From NCBI GenBank assembly GCA_910579655.1, contig CAJTVE010000015.1:1-52624 (forward strand): a stretch of 52,624 nt of DNA. The letters are read 5' to 3'. Below the pieces are notes generated by a model, which did no database searches, was not told where the DNA came from, and worked only from the letters and a program-made list of their open reading frames with translations. This DNA is from an uncultured Allobaculum sp. GTDB taxonomy: Bacteria > Bacillota_I > Bacilli_A > Erysipelotrichales > Erysipelotrichaceae. This document shows positions 18,296 through 26,633 of this stretch, piece by piece (position 1 is the stretch's first letter; each line of letters starts with the position of its first letter). The position numbers and the translations under genes are program-made.

Positions 18296-19432
18296 TCAGT
18301 CAGCTTCAGACTTTGAATCCGATGAATTCTCTTCTGGCTCGGTACTTTCTGAAGATTCACTTTCCTTGACTGTGTCCGCTGATTCAGAAGCAGCTTCTTC
18401 TTGAGAAAAAGCTTCCTGGGTGCTGGAAGGAACAACTTCAGTTTCTGAAGTCTGAACGATCACTTCCGGAACAGTCTCAGGTTTAGGAACCGCTGGTTTT
18501 TCAAACTGTGGTTCTGTTTCTGATTTTGGTGTTTCAGGTTTTGTTGGAATCTGGACAGGCTGGTCCTGAACCGGTTTAGAGAAATCTGGTGTTTTTGGCA
18601 GATCTGTCTTGGGTCTGGAAGCAGTTGTCTGGCTGCGGCCAGTCTTGAGAACATAAACCATTGCCACCACAAAGGAAACAATGGCGGCCAGAACCAGAAC
18701 CCAGAATCCGGATGCTGGATGAGTCAGGTGGATCGATTCCATCAGATCATAGCTGTCAAAATAGCCATAGTATTCATATTGGATAACGGAAGAGATCACG
18801 GATCCAACAAAGAATGTAAAGACCGATTTGATCAGCAGAATGGCACTGGCAATGACATCACAGGCCAGTACGGCTGACTTACGATTAAGGATGATAAAGC
18901 CGCATTCAACCAGTTTGGCAATCAAAATCAAAGCACCCGAAACACTGCCGATCAAAGCAAAGTTCACGGCTTGCACACCCCTGAAGCCATACCAGGTAAA
19001 CGGCATGCATAAGCCAATGATGGTAATCAGCGCAAACAGTAACAGCAATAGACGATACGTCTGTTCCTTTTTCTGGCCGGGTTCGGGATGGAGCAGGTTG
19101 TTCCAGCCTTCCTTAAATCCCGTTTTCATATTGCTTACGCTTTCTTTGTGCAGTTCAGAGGTCTTGTTAAAAACAGGCGGGACCTGGATTTTGTCACTGG
19201 ACTGATGAGATCTTTCGTTCTCATTGTGAGGATGAGGTGGAATGGTCTGTTCTGACTCCGACTGACCCGGAAGATCCGGCATACTGTAAGGGGGCTGCAA
19301 GGATTCAGAGTCTGGCTTGGTAAAATCAACCGCCTCATTTTCCGAAGACGGGCCAGCAAGAGGAGTTCCACATCTGGAGCAGAACTGATCATCGTCCTTG
19401 ACTTCATGTAAGCAGTTTGGACATACTTTCAT
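18296..19432 (-). CDS. Zinc-ribbon membrane protein with long disordered tails
   Basis: In this 378-aa protein the N-terminal zinc ribbon has Cys4-x2-Cys7 and Cys18-x2-Cys21. A polar linker to about residue 125 follows. Three or four membrane helices lie at roughly 128-150, 155-178, 185-215 and 237-260. The C-terminal 110 residues are a Pro/Glu/Ser/Thr-rich low-complexity tail. This architecture is common in Firmicute proteins of unknown function annotated zinc-ribbon domain-containing. AGAAAGAGAG precedes the start. No enzymatic motif is visible. Confidence 0.8.
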   Translation of the reverse strand: MKVCPNCLHEVKDDDQFCSRCGTPLAGPSSENEAVDFTKPDSESLQPPYSMPDLPGQSESEQTIPPHPHNENERSHQSSDKIQVPPVFNKTSELHKESVSNMKTGFKEGWNNLLHPEPGQKKEQTYRLLLLLFALITIIGLCMPFTWYGFRGVQAVNFALIGSVSGALILIAKLVECGFIILNRKSAVLACDVIASAILLIKSVFTFFVGSVISSVIQYEYYGYFDSYDLMESIHLTHPASGFWVLVLAAIVSFVVAMVYVLKTGRSQTTASRPKTDLPKTPDFSKPVQDQPVQIPTKPETPKSETEPQFEKPAVPKPETVPEVIVQTSETEVVPSSTQEAFSQEEAASESADTVKESESSESTEPEENSSDSKSEAD

Positions 19433-19898
19433 AAGTGTCTCTCTTTCTTGACAGAATTAACAATTCTGACAGTTTTTTTCGTCTGATCAGGCACCTGGAA
19501 TGCCTGATATGAAATGGCCTGATTGGACAGGCACCGTATCTTTATTGTATCGATTTAGCAAAATTTGCCGTCTATCTTGCACGTAAGATACTCACCTACT
19601 CCTCAAAGAACCTGTTTCAACCGCTTTCACTGTATATTTTTCTCGCTTTTTTCTCGCTTTTCCATCTGGATCCGCCCCAGAAGCAGATCGGCGCTGTCCT
19701 CTGTTTCCACCTGTCTGGACAATCGAATGATCGTGGACAGGACGGATTTTGTCTGACTGAATCCGGCCCTCCAGTTTTCAAAGGGAGGAGTCTGGTTTGG
19801 AAGGCAAGAAGCAAAGGGATTCAAAATGTGAAGAGTAAAGTAATTGAAGGCAAGGAAAGCAGCATTGAAAAAATTCTCATCTTTGAAAGGAGATCGGT
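19433..19898. other. Spacer between divergent zinc-ribbon and glycosylase genes
   Basis: 466 bp with no convincing gene. Several overlapping frames on both strands have biased composition and no ribosome sites. A possible -10 box (TACAAT on the minus strand near 19550) may serve the zinc-ribbon gene. Confidence 0.35.
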
Positions 19899-20411
19899 AT
19901 GGCTGAACTCACAAAAGTTACGCATCCATTTGATCCCGTTTATGACTCCCAAAGCCGGGTGCTCATTCTCGGATCGCTGCCCTCAGAAAAATCCCGAGAG
20001 CAAAAATTCTTTTATGGCCATCCTTGCAATCGGTTCTGGAAAGTTCTGGCCGCTGTATTTGATGAACCCGTTCCAGACTCGATTGAAGCCAAAAAGAAAC
20101 TGCTGCTCACTCATCATGTGGCCGTATGGGATGTTATTGCCAGCTGCTCGATCAAGGGATCCAGTGATGCATCCATTACAAATGTAGTCCCGACAGACCT
20201 GTCTGCTTTGCTCGCACATTCAAAGATTCATACTGTTCTTTGTAACGGGCGGACAGCGGAGCGCTATTATCTGAAATTTCAGTATCCAAGAACTGGAATT
20301 GAACCTGTTTTTGTTCCGTCTACTTCACCGGCCAATGCAGCCTGTTCACTGGAAAAACTGATCAGCATCTGGAAGCCCGCTTTGCTGGAGGCCCTGGACG
20401 ATCCAAAATAA
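19899..20411 (+). CDS. DNA-deoxyinosine glycosylase (UDG superfamily, family 6-like)
   Basis: This 170-aa protein has the motif GSLPSEKSREQKFFYGHP at residues 25-42, followed by NRFWKVL. The late motif VPSTSPANA is where the UDG fold keeps its second active-site loop. This pattern fits hypoxanthine (deoxyinosine) DNA glycosylases, which remove deaminated adenine in base-excision repair. AAAGGAG lies in front of the ATG. The gene is monocistronic and faces a structured convergent terminator. Confidence 0.88.
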   Translation: MAELTKVTHPFDPVYDSQSRVLILGSLPSEKSREQKFFYGHPCNRFWKVLAAVFDEPVPDSIEAKKKLLLTHHVAVWDVIASCSIKGSSDASITNVVPTDLSALLAHSKIHTVLCNGRTAERYYLKFQYPRTGIEPVFVPSTSPANAACSLEKLISIWKPALLEALDDPK

Positions 20412-20413
20412 GA

Positions 20414-20502
20414 AAACTTCCGCAAAGAAATCCAGATCTGGCCTTACGTACTTGGATCAGTCGTAAGCAGGAAGAAATTGGATCCTGTTCTTGCGGAAGT
20501 TT
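20414..20502. terminator. Long stem-loop between convergent genes
   Basis: AAACTTCCGCAA (20414-20425) pairs perfectly with TTGCGGAAGTTT (20491-20502). The 65-base interior can fold further (CTTACG/CGTAAG). It probably acts as a bidirectional terminator for the glycosylase gene and the CAP-protein gene, but it is larger than a simple terminator and has no long T-run. Confidence 0.55.
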
Positions 20503-20617
20503 CAGTTTGTTTATCTGGTTTAGTTTGTGATCCAGTTTTTGATTTCTGACTGAGTTTCAGTTTAAACTTCAGAAGATTGCTTGGACTAGCGAGCTGTTTT
20601 GATGGTACGAAGATCTG

Positions 20618-21928
20618 CTATTGAACATTCCATCCATAAGAAGCTCCCCAGCCAATGCCTTCATCTTTCCAGCCGCGGGCAACCAGCCCGTCGGCCTCTT
20701 TTTTATTCGTAGTGTAGTTGTGGCTGCCGGCTTTTCTGGCATTCGGATTGTACTGACGATAAACCGGAATCGCATCCGCTTCGGTTTCGGAGTACCAGCC
20801 AGTTCCTTCATCTTTCCATCCGACTTGAACGAGATGAGTGCGTTCATCCGGGTTGATCGTATAGTGATGGTCACCACTGTTTGGATTGTACAGGCGATAG
20901 ACAGGCTGAGAAGATTTGGCTGGGGCATACCAGCCAAATCCTTCATAGGACCAGCCATGGCTGACCAGAGCCTTTTTCTCCGCAAAAGAAGCCGTATAGA
21001 AGTGTTCGCCGGAATTTGGATTGTACAGACGGAACATGGCGTTGTAACCATCTATTTTTGGCAGAGCCGAGCCATCATCCAGCGCTTTTTCATAGGCTGC
21101 AATCTTAGAGCGAACTTGATCCGAAGTGAATGCGTCAAGATTGGATCCTGAATATTCGAAAACCTGACCAAAGCAGGTGGGATACGTCATTCCAATTGTC
21201 GCATTGGTGCTGATGGCTGCTCCTGTGTAGCCATATTTCGATTCAATGATATTGAAATAATGACCGGCCACAGAGCGGTCGTGAGTTTTTTCATACTCAT
21301 TTTTCTCGGCCGTATACCAGCCATCAAAGGGATTGCCCTGACCCATAGACTTCCCGATAGAATAGCCCCAGGCCAAGTTTTCCCCGACTGGATAAATCTG
21401 AGAGTGATTGCCAGTATGCGCCGAAGTGTTGGTCTGGACGATGGAAATTGCCATTAATGGAAGAGCAATTTTCAGATCACTGACACCTTCAGATTTACGC
21501 AGACGGTTACAGTCATCCACATAAGAGAGTGACTGCTTGAAATGTTCCATCGTCATCGCATCATTGGCGTCGTTGAGCTTGTTTTCACCCGTCTGAATGC
21601 TCTGGGCCAGGATCAACGCTGCATCGTAGTCTTTTTCATACAGAAAGAAACCCAAAGCACCAATGGTTGAAGGATCCATGAACGCAAACGGATCCAGAAT
21701 TTGATGGACATACTCTTCGAAATTCGCATCGGATGCTTCATTGCTGAAATGGTCCTCCGCTTTTTGAAGCACAAATTTTCGTGTAGAGTCTGAAATCTGG
21801 TCCACATCCAGATCAAAGCTCCATGCTGGTGAAGCTGGCTGTTCATCAGCCAGAACCGTGGCAGCTGGAGCCAACGTACTGATCGCCAGGCTTGCCCCGA
21901 GCAGCCACCCAAAATATTTCCCTTTCAT
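20618..21928 (-). CDS. Secreted CAP-domain protein with three DUF5648-type repeats
   Basis: This 436-aa protein has a signal peptide (MKGKYFGWLLGASLAISTLA) with probable cleavage near residue 28. A CAP/SCP-like domain follows, with YPVGENLAWGYS, FDGWYTAEKNEY, GHYFNI and CFGQVFEY. Three consecutive C-terminal repeats of about 45 residues follow, each with YRLYNPNSG-(D/E)H-(F/H)YT and a closing GWxxEGxGW. DUF5648 repeats occur in cell-surface proteins and may bind carbohydrate. I start at 21928, where GGAAAGGG precedes the ATG, rather than at the longer frame. Exported, possibly wall-associated. Confidence 0.9.
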   Translation of the reverse strand: MKGKYFGWLLGASLAISTLAPAATVLADEQPASPAWSFDLDVDQISDSTRKFVLQKAEDHFSNEASDANFEEYVHQILDPFAFMDPSTIGALGFFLYEKDYDAALILAQSIQTGENKLNDANDAMTMEHFKQSLSYVDDCNRLRKSEGVSDLKIALPLMAISIVQTNTSAHTGNHSQIYPVGENLAWGYSIGKSMGQGNPFDGWYTAEKNEYEKTHDRSVAGHYFNIIESKYGYTGAAISTNATIGMTYPTCFGQVFEYSGSNLDAFTSDQVRSKIAAYEKALDDGSALPKIDGYNAMFRLYNPNSGEHFYTASFAEKKALVSHGWSYEGFGWYAPAKSSQPVYRLYNPNSGDHHYTINPDERTHLVQVGWKDEGTGWYSETEADAIPVYRQYNPNARKAGSHNYTTNKKEADGLVARGWKDEGIGWGASYGWNVQ

Positions 21929-22280
21929 TTTCCCTTTCCTTTCCCGAATGGCTGTCTGTTCATGTTTTACAGGCTCAAAGCGCCCAGACCAGCCGAAAAA
22001 CTGAATCACAGATGAATTTCTCACTATAAAATATGTATTTATACAACCATTCGTTTTTTTGTTAGTATCATTTTAGTCTTCTCACACTATTTATGGCGAA
22101 TTTTCTTCACTTTCCTTTTGTTTTCTTGGCTATCCGGCAAGGAATCCATCATTTTTTGCACCGGAAGACTTTTATCAAGCTCAGGAGCGCTGATTTTAAG
22201 CTTTAAACGTCTCGAATCCGAAAAAATGCACAGGCCTCCTCAACCAGGCGCACCAATCGCCCAAATGTTTCCAAATAAAC
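21929..22280. other. AT-rich spacer upstream of the CAP-protein gene
   Basis: About 350 bp, AT-rich near 22020-22080 where the CAP gene promoter should lie on the minus strand. No gene is supported. Confidence 0.35.
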
Positions 22281-22332
22281 AAAAAGCGGATTGTCCGTAG
22301 ATCCTGTCAGGCAGGCGTTTACAGACAATCCG
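22278..22332 (-). terminator. Terminator of the DHHW/MBOAT pair
   Basis: CGGATTGTC (22287-22295) pairs with GACAATCCG (22324-22332), and on the minus strand CTTTTTGTTT follows. Confidence 0.85.
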
Positions 22333-22423
22333 TTTCGGCTCATTCATCAATACACAAGAAGATGTGACCAGAAATCAACGAACCATTGAACGACGATTCT
22401 TTCTGAAATGGTATTGAATGCAA

Positions 22424-23800
22424 TCAATGAAGCAGCGCGTCATAGCGGTCAGCAACGCTGGTGGAAGCCGCCAGCTGCATATTGTTGATCAGAATCAGAT
22501 CCTCGATTTCATGTTCTTTGCACCAAGTCACAATGGGTACCTCAGAATAACGGAAATCCATGACGTAAACCTTATCGTAGTTGTTCACCAGCCAGGGCAC
22601 AAACGCATTTCCATACGATTCCTTGATCACCAGACACGAAGAACCATCTTGAATGTTCGGGTTATCGATGACTTCAAAAGGCTGATCACCGGCAATGAGG
22701 CGCATGTACTGATTAAATTCATCAATATTCGGATCTGGGCTCACAATCGCATGTTCATAATACTGATCACTGCCAGGATTGGCTTCTTCATCCGTAAAGA
22801 CTTTCATCGTGTTGGTGTCTTTTGGAATCCAGCCGTCAAACTGATCTGCATTCAGGTTAACTCCAGGCAGCTGAGAAGCATACGAGCCATAAAAAGGTTC
22901 GAAATGAACCTGTTCCAGAGTCGATCGATCTACCGGTTCGATGCCCTTTGCCTTGCAGAAATTTTCGTAAACGTAATAAGCGCCCAGGGGCGTCCAGTGG
23001 TGATCCGTCCGATAATAGAGATATTCGTTGCTATGTTCACGAAGTATATCAATCGTTCCCACCGAATGAATCAGATCGGAATAGTTGGTGTAGTAATAAT
23101 CGATGGCCTGTTTCTGATCGGAACCGCCAAGTTTATTGAGCGTTTCCTGATCAAGCAGGACGCCGGAGTTATTCGGAACCAGAATCGAATAGACATCCGT
23201 AATCCCCTCCAGCTCTTTGGCCGCCCGTTCAAGCGCTTGAGTATAGGTGTTATAGGAGTCTTCGACAAAATAATATCCACCATATACCGCCCCATCACAT
23301 ACCAGCAGACCTTCCATGATCTGGCCCTGAATATCTTCGGCCAGCGCATGCGCATCCGGAATTTCCGTGCGGGTGTCATGTTGGGGTTGGGCAGAGTTGT
23401 GGGTTCCATCCTTGTTTGCCGCTTTGGAGGCCGTTGAAGAATTCGAACTCGTTTTGCCGATCGTATCCGCCTGACCGACACCAATGACCATTTCGTTGGA
23501 CTGAATGCCTTTGAGCTGATCGAAGTGATGCTGGACCTTCAGTAAGGTATCCCGCCCTGGATACGTATCGGAATACCACAAAGCAATCTGCCCAAACCAG
23601 CTGCCATCCAGAAAAGAGCCGAGACTGAATGCTGGAAAAGAGGCCAGTGTGCGGTTTTCAATCTGGGAGGCGGCAGGTCTGGCGAAGAAAAGAATACCTG
23701 TCAAAGTTCCGACTGCCATACAAAGAACAATCAGTCCGACTGAAATTGACCGATACAGGCGCAAAGTTCTTTTCTGCTTTTTTGAAAAATGTTTTTTCAT
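22424..23800 (-). CDS. DHHW family protein (AlgJ/AlgX-like SGNH acetylation partner)
   Basis: In this 458-aa protein a membrane anchor spans about residues 18-40. The extracellular part carries YRTDHHWTPLGA near residues 262-274, the family's name-giving motif, and IKESYGNAFVPWL near 395, which is equivalent to the serine-bearing motif of AlgJ/AlgX-type enzymes. A Ser/Asn-rich linker of low conservation lies near 112-140. Such proteins receive acyl groups from an MBOAT transporter and place them on surface polysaccharides. The MBOAT gene lies immediately upstream (21-bp gap), so the pair forms one acylation unit. Confidence 0.88.
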   Translation of the reverse strand: MKKHFSKKQKRTLRLYRSISVGLIVLCMAVGTLTGILFFARPAASQIENRTLASFPAFSLGSFLDGSWFGQIALWYSDTYPGRDTLLKVQHHFDQLKGIQSNEMVIGVGQADTIGKTSSNSSTASKAANKDGTHNSAQPQHDTRTEIPDAHALAEDIQGQIMEGLLVCDGAVYGGYYFVEDSYNTYTQALERAAKELEGITDVYSILVPNNSGVLLDQETLNKLGGSDQKQAIDYYYTNYSDLIHSVGTIDILREHSNEYLYYRTDHHWTPLGAYYVYENFCKAKGIEPVDRSTLEQVHFEPFYGSYASQLPGVNLNADQFDGWIPKDTNTMKVFTDEEANPGSDQYYEHAIVSPDPNIDEFNQYMRLIAGDQPFEVIDNPNIQDGSSCLVIKESYGNAFVPWLVNNYDKVYVMDFRYSEVPIVTWCKEHEIEDLILINNMQLAASTSVADRYDALLH

Positions 23801-23821
23801 CAGAATTTCTCGCTCCCCTTT

Positions 23822-25243
23822 CTAAAACTGGAAATAAAGGAATGGGTTGTAGACATCGCCAATCAGTGCCAGGATTGAAAGAAGAAGCAGCACCACAGGC
23901 AGAAGCATCTGTTCCCACGAGTACAGGACGAAACAGAATCGGTTGGTCAGGGCGGCTCTGGCCAGAATCCGCTCCACCCATACACTCAGGTTTGTACAGC
24001 CAATCACCGCTGCTCCAATCAAAAAGAGGTTCGATAAGAAAGAAGTGAGCACTGAATAGGAAAACCAGCCATTGGAAGCGAGGCCAAACATGCCCGCAAA
24101 TACATCTTTGAGCATCGTCAGATCCTGATATCGGAACAAAATCCAGCCAACAAAGACCACCGACAAAGTATAGAAAACATTCCAGCCGTGCGGGATACGC
24201 TGGCGGATGACAAATTTCTCAAGCAATAAGAAAATTAGATAATAGAACCCCCACAAAATGAAGTTCCAGCTCGCCCCATGCCATAATCCAGTCAGAAACC
24301 AGACCACAATCATGTTACGCACATAAATCAATGTAGACTGTCTGCTTCCGCCAAGCGGGATATAAACGTAATCTCGAAAAAAAGTTGACAGTGAAATATG
24401 CCAGCGTCTCCAGAAGTCCTGAACACTTATGGCCATGTAGGGATAGTTGAAGTTTTCCATATAATGGAATCCAACCATCTGCCCCATGCCAATGGCCATA
24501 TCCGAGTACGCGGAAAAATCCAGGTAAATCTGAAGCATGTAACAAAGAAGCCCCAGCCAGATGCCCAATGCGGGTGTCTGGATCAGAACTTCCAGATCCG
24601 TCGAAGCCAGGGAATCGGCAATTGCTGCTACTCCATTGGCCAAAATAGCTTTCTTGGCCAGCCCGATGGTGAACCGACGAATTCCTGAATACAATTCTGA
24701 GAAAGAAACTCTACGGTTCTCAATTTCATTTGCAACCGTCTGGTAGCGGACAATCGGTCCGGCAATACATTGATGGAATAGTGAAGAATATAAAAGCAGA
24801 TTTGAAAATTTTCGCTGTACTTCGACTTTTCCCCAATAGACATCGATGACATAAGAGAGCAGCTGAAAGGTATAGAAGGAAATCCCGATGGGAAGAATAA
24901 TATCCGGGATAAACTCTGGAAAACCAGAAAGAAACTGCATGGTTCTGGCGATTAAAGGCGTGTATTTAAAATAAGCTAACAGCCCCAGCAAGGCGGTGCA
25001 TTCAACAATCAGCCAGAATTTTTTCTTTTTCGGATTTCGGGTATGAGCAATCTGGAGGGCACACAGATAGCTGACCACTGTCTGCGTCAGCAAAAGCAAC
25101 AGATACATCGGGCCGCCCCAGCCATAGAAAATCAATGAGGCAATGAGCAGCACGAGATTTCGCTTACGACCTGGAACAAACAGATAAACAGCCATAGTCA
25201 GGCTGAAAAAAACAAATAGAAAGACTAAACTGGAAAAAACCAT
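23822..25243 (-). CDS. MBOAT-family membrane O-acyltransferase (AlgI/DltB-like)
   Basis: This 473-aa polytopic protein has about ten membrane segments. The motif GLWHGASWNFILWG contains the catalytic histidine of membrane-bound O-acyltransferases. Other family marks are FWRRWHISLSTFFRDYVYIPLGG and IAGPIVRY. It moves acyl groups across the membrane for attachment to an extracellular polymer. I start at 25243 (MVFSSLVFLF), where AAAGGAA precedes the ATG. The longer frame adds a polar tail with no ribosome site. It is first gene of the pair with the DHHW protein. The acceptor polymer is not indicated by neighbours. Confidence 0.92.
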   Translation of the reverse strand: MVFSSLVFLFVFFSLTMAVYLFVPGRKRNLVLLIASLIFYGWGGPMYLLLLLTQTVVSYLCALQIAHTRNPKKKKFWLIVECTALLGLLAYFKYTPLIARTMQFLSGFPEFIPDIILPIGISFYTFQLLSYVIDVYWGKVEVQRKFSNLLLYSSLFHQCIAGPIVRYQTVANEIENRRVSFSELYSGIRRFTIGLAKKAILANGVAAIADSLASTDLEVLIQTPALGIWLGLLCYMLQIYLDFSAYSDMAIGMGQMVGFHYMENFNYPYMAISVQDFWRRWHISLSTFFRDYVYIPLGGSRQSTLIYVRNMIVVWFLTGLWHGASWNFILWGFYYLIFLLLEKFVIRQRIPHGWNVFYTLSVVFVGWILFRYQDLTMLKDVFAGMFGLASNGWFSYSVLTSFLSNLFLIGAAVIGCTNLSVWVERILARAALTNRFCFVLYSWEQMLLPVVLLLLSILALIGDVYNPFLYFQF

Positions 25244-25777
25244 GATATTCCTTTCTTTTCCATAAGAGATCATCTTGGTGGACAGCCAATCCAATTTTCC
25301 CTGCCTTTTCTTGCATGGCAGAATATTGGTCTGTAGCATAAGACGATCCAATAAATTCATCTTAGAGTAAACAAACAGAATTGAAAGATAATCTTGGAAT
25401 TATTATGGAATTTGACCAGATCTCTTCGAATTCTGATTTCCCTTCTCGCACGAGGTGAGAAGAAGGCATCAAAATTGGATGGTGCCTTCCTGACCAGCAG
25501 TTTTTGACGATTTTTCCTTTTGCAGGAAATTGTTTCCAGTACTGAATTTGTCCTCAAGGCAAAAGAATCGATGAAGGGATTGATATAAATGAACAGTTCA
25601 CGCCAAACATTAAGTTATATTTACCTTATATAGATTTATTAAATTGAGAAGTAAATTTTTTTTGAAAAATTGATGAAATAGACTTGCTATTTTTATGAGA
25701 TCAAGTAGAATAGTTTTCGGTTCAAGGGAACACCTCACCCAGAGCCAAGCCGATTCGAAAATAAAGAAAAATTCTTC
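25244..25777. other. AT-rich spacer between the MBOAT gene and tRNA-Leu
   Basis: About 530 bp with no coding frame worth calling. TTGCTA at 25684-25689 and TAGAAT at 25706-25711, spaced by 16, form a possible second promoter pointing at the tRNA. Confidence 0.4.
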
Positions 25778-25806
25778 TTTACAAAAACTTCGAAATACGG
25801 TATATT
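25778..25806 (+). promoter_or_regulatory. Promoter of tRNA-Leu
   Basis: TTTACA at 25778-25783, a 17-base spacer and TATATT at 25801-25806 lie 30 bases before the tRNA. Confidence 0.75.
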
Positions 25807-25836
25807 AAATAAGTACTCATTAAAAACAAATCAATT

Positions 25837-25921
25837 GAGGACGTGGTGGAATGGCAGACACGCTACTTTGAGGGGGTAGTGAGCTTAGCTCGTGTGCGTT
25901 CAAGTCGCATCGTCCTCACCA
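25837..25921 (+). tRNA. tRNA-Leu, anticodon GAG
   Basis: The 7-bp acceptor stem GAGGACG (25837-25843) pairs with CGTCCTC (25911-25917), followed by A and an encoded CCA. The anticodon loop TTGAGGG between CTACT and GGTAG gives anticodon GAG, reading CTC and CTT leucine codons. The long variable arm and the GTTCAAGTC T-arm confirm a class II tRNA. It stands alone with its own promoter and terminator. Confidence 0.97.
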
Positions 25922-25933
25922 TTTCGAAAGTAC

Positions 25934-25963
25934 ACTCTACGGATATTCCGTAGAGTTTTTTTA
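25934..25963 (+). terminator. Terminator of tRNA-Leu
   Basis: ACTCTACGGA/TCCGTAGAGT (10-bp stem, 3-base loop) is followed by a run of T residues. Confidence 0.93.
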
Positions 25964-26121
25964 TTTTCTTCCCTTAACTTTCCGGCCGGTGCAAATCTGC
26001 GGCCAGCTTTTTCCTTCTCCGCCTTGGGCCATTCTTCCCTTCTTTGGTTTCTGGTACCGGCTGATCGATATGTTCTTGGAGACAGGAAAAGATACCATTT
26101 CTTTCATCATTCCTTCCTGCA

Positions 26122-26169
26122 CTACAAAAGCCGCAGATCCATAGGATTCCATCCAGTCAATCTGCGGCT
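26122..26169 (-). terminator. Terminator after the small antitoxin-like gene
   Basis: AGCCGCAGAT (26129-26138) pairs with ATCTGCGGCT (26160-26169). On the minus strand a short TTTTG tract follows. Confidence 0.65.
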
Positions 26170-26221
26170 CTATTTGATTTGTTTTTGGTGATTAGAGCTT
26201 TATTCAGCGATTTCAACTATT

Positions 26222-26404
26222 TCAGTCCTCTGCTTCCAGATCATCAGCCCGGCGCATGAACTCATCCCGGCTGATTTTTCCTTCGATATACTCTTCGGCC
26301 ATTTTCAACTCTTTCTCACTGGCTGTTTTGCCGCCAAGACTGGCTGCAGCAAGCTCCTGTTCAACAAATAGCCTGCGCTCTTCTTTTGTTTCCGGACAAT
26401 TCAT
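26222..26404 (-). CDS. Small VbhA-like antitoxin, apparently without toxin partner
   Basis: This 60-aa acidic helical protein has a spaced pattern, EERRLFVEQELAAASLGG then AEEYIEGKISRDEFMRRA. It resembles the antitoxin_VbhA family, whose members inhibit Fic AMPylating toxins with an inhibitory helix. AAAAGGAG lies about ten bases before the ATG, and a hairpin follows, so the gene looks real and monocistronic. No Fic protein (HPFxxGNGR motif) is encoded nearby. The family assignment rests on pattern recognition, so it is tentative. It could instead be another small helical regulatory protein. Confidence 0.6.
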   Translation of the reverse strand: MNCPETKEERRLFVEQELAAASLGGKTASEKELKMAEEYIEGKISRDEFMRRADDLEAED

Positions 26405-26559
26405 TGTATTGACTCCTTTTCCATTTCATTCGTGTTCCCTATTGAAAGGAAGACAAGGATAAATCTCTCTTTTCATGATGAACGAAAGAAGTCAAAAATG
26501 CTGGTCTGTTGCCTGTCTGAACAGTTTCCAGTCATTTGCTTTTTGCGAAAAACACGTCA

Positions 26560-26608
26560 GGCAAAAAGCCATATCTTCCCTGCTGCAATCTGCAAAGATG
26601 GATATGGC
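26560..26608 (-). terminator. Terminator of the C39-like lipoprotein gene
   Basis: GCCATATC (26568-26575) pairs with GATATGGC (26601-26608). On the minus strand TTTTTGCC follows. Confidence 0.8.
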
Positions 26609-26633
26609 AGAATAACAAGCCGCTTTTCTGGTT

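Noticed and set aside
19617..19824. Minus-strand frames of about 65 codons upstream of the glycosylase gene
   Set aside because: Two overlapping frames of similar length, neither with a ribosome site nor a recognisable pattern.
22418..23437. 339-codon plus-strand frame opposite the DHHW gene
   Set aside because: It mirrors a well-supported gene on the other strand, has no ribosome site and encodes an Arg/Ile-biased sequence typical of an antisense shadow.
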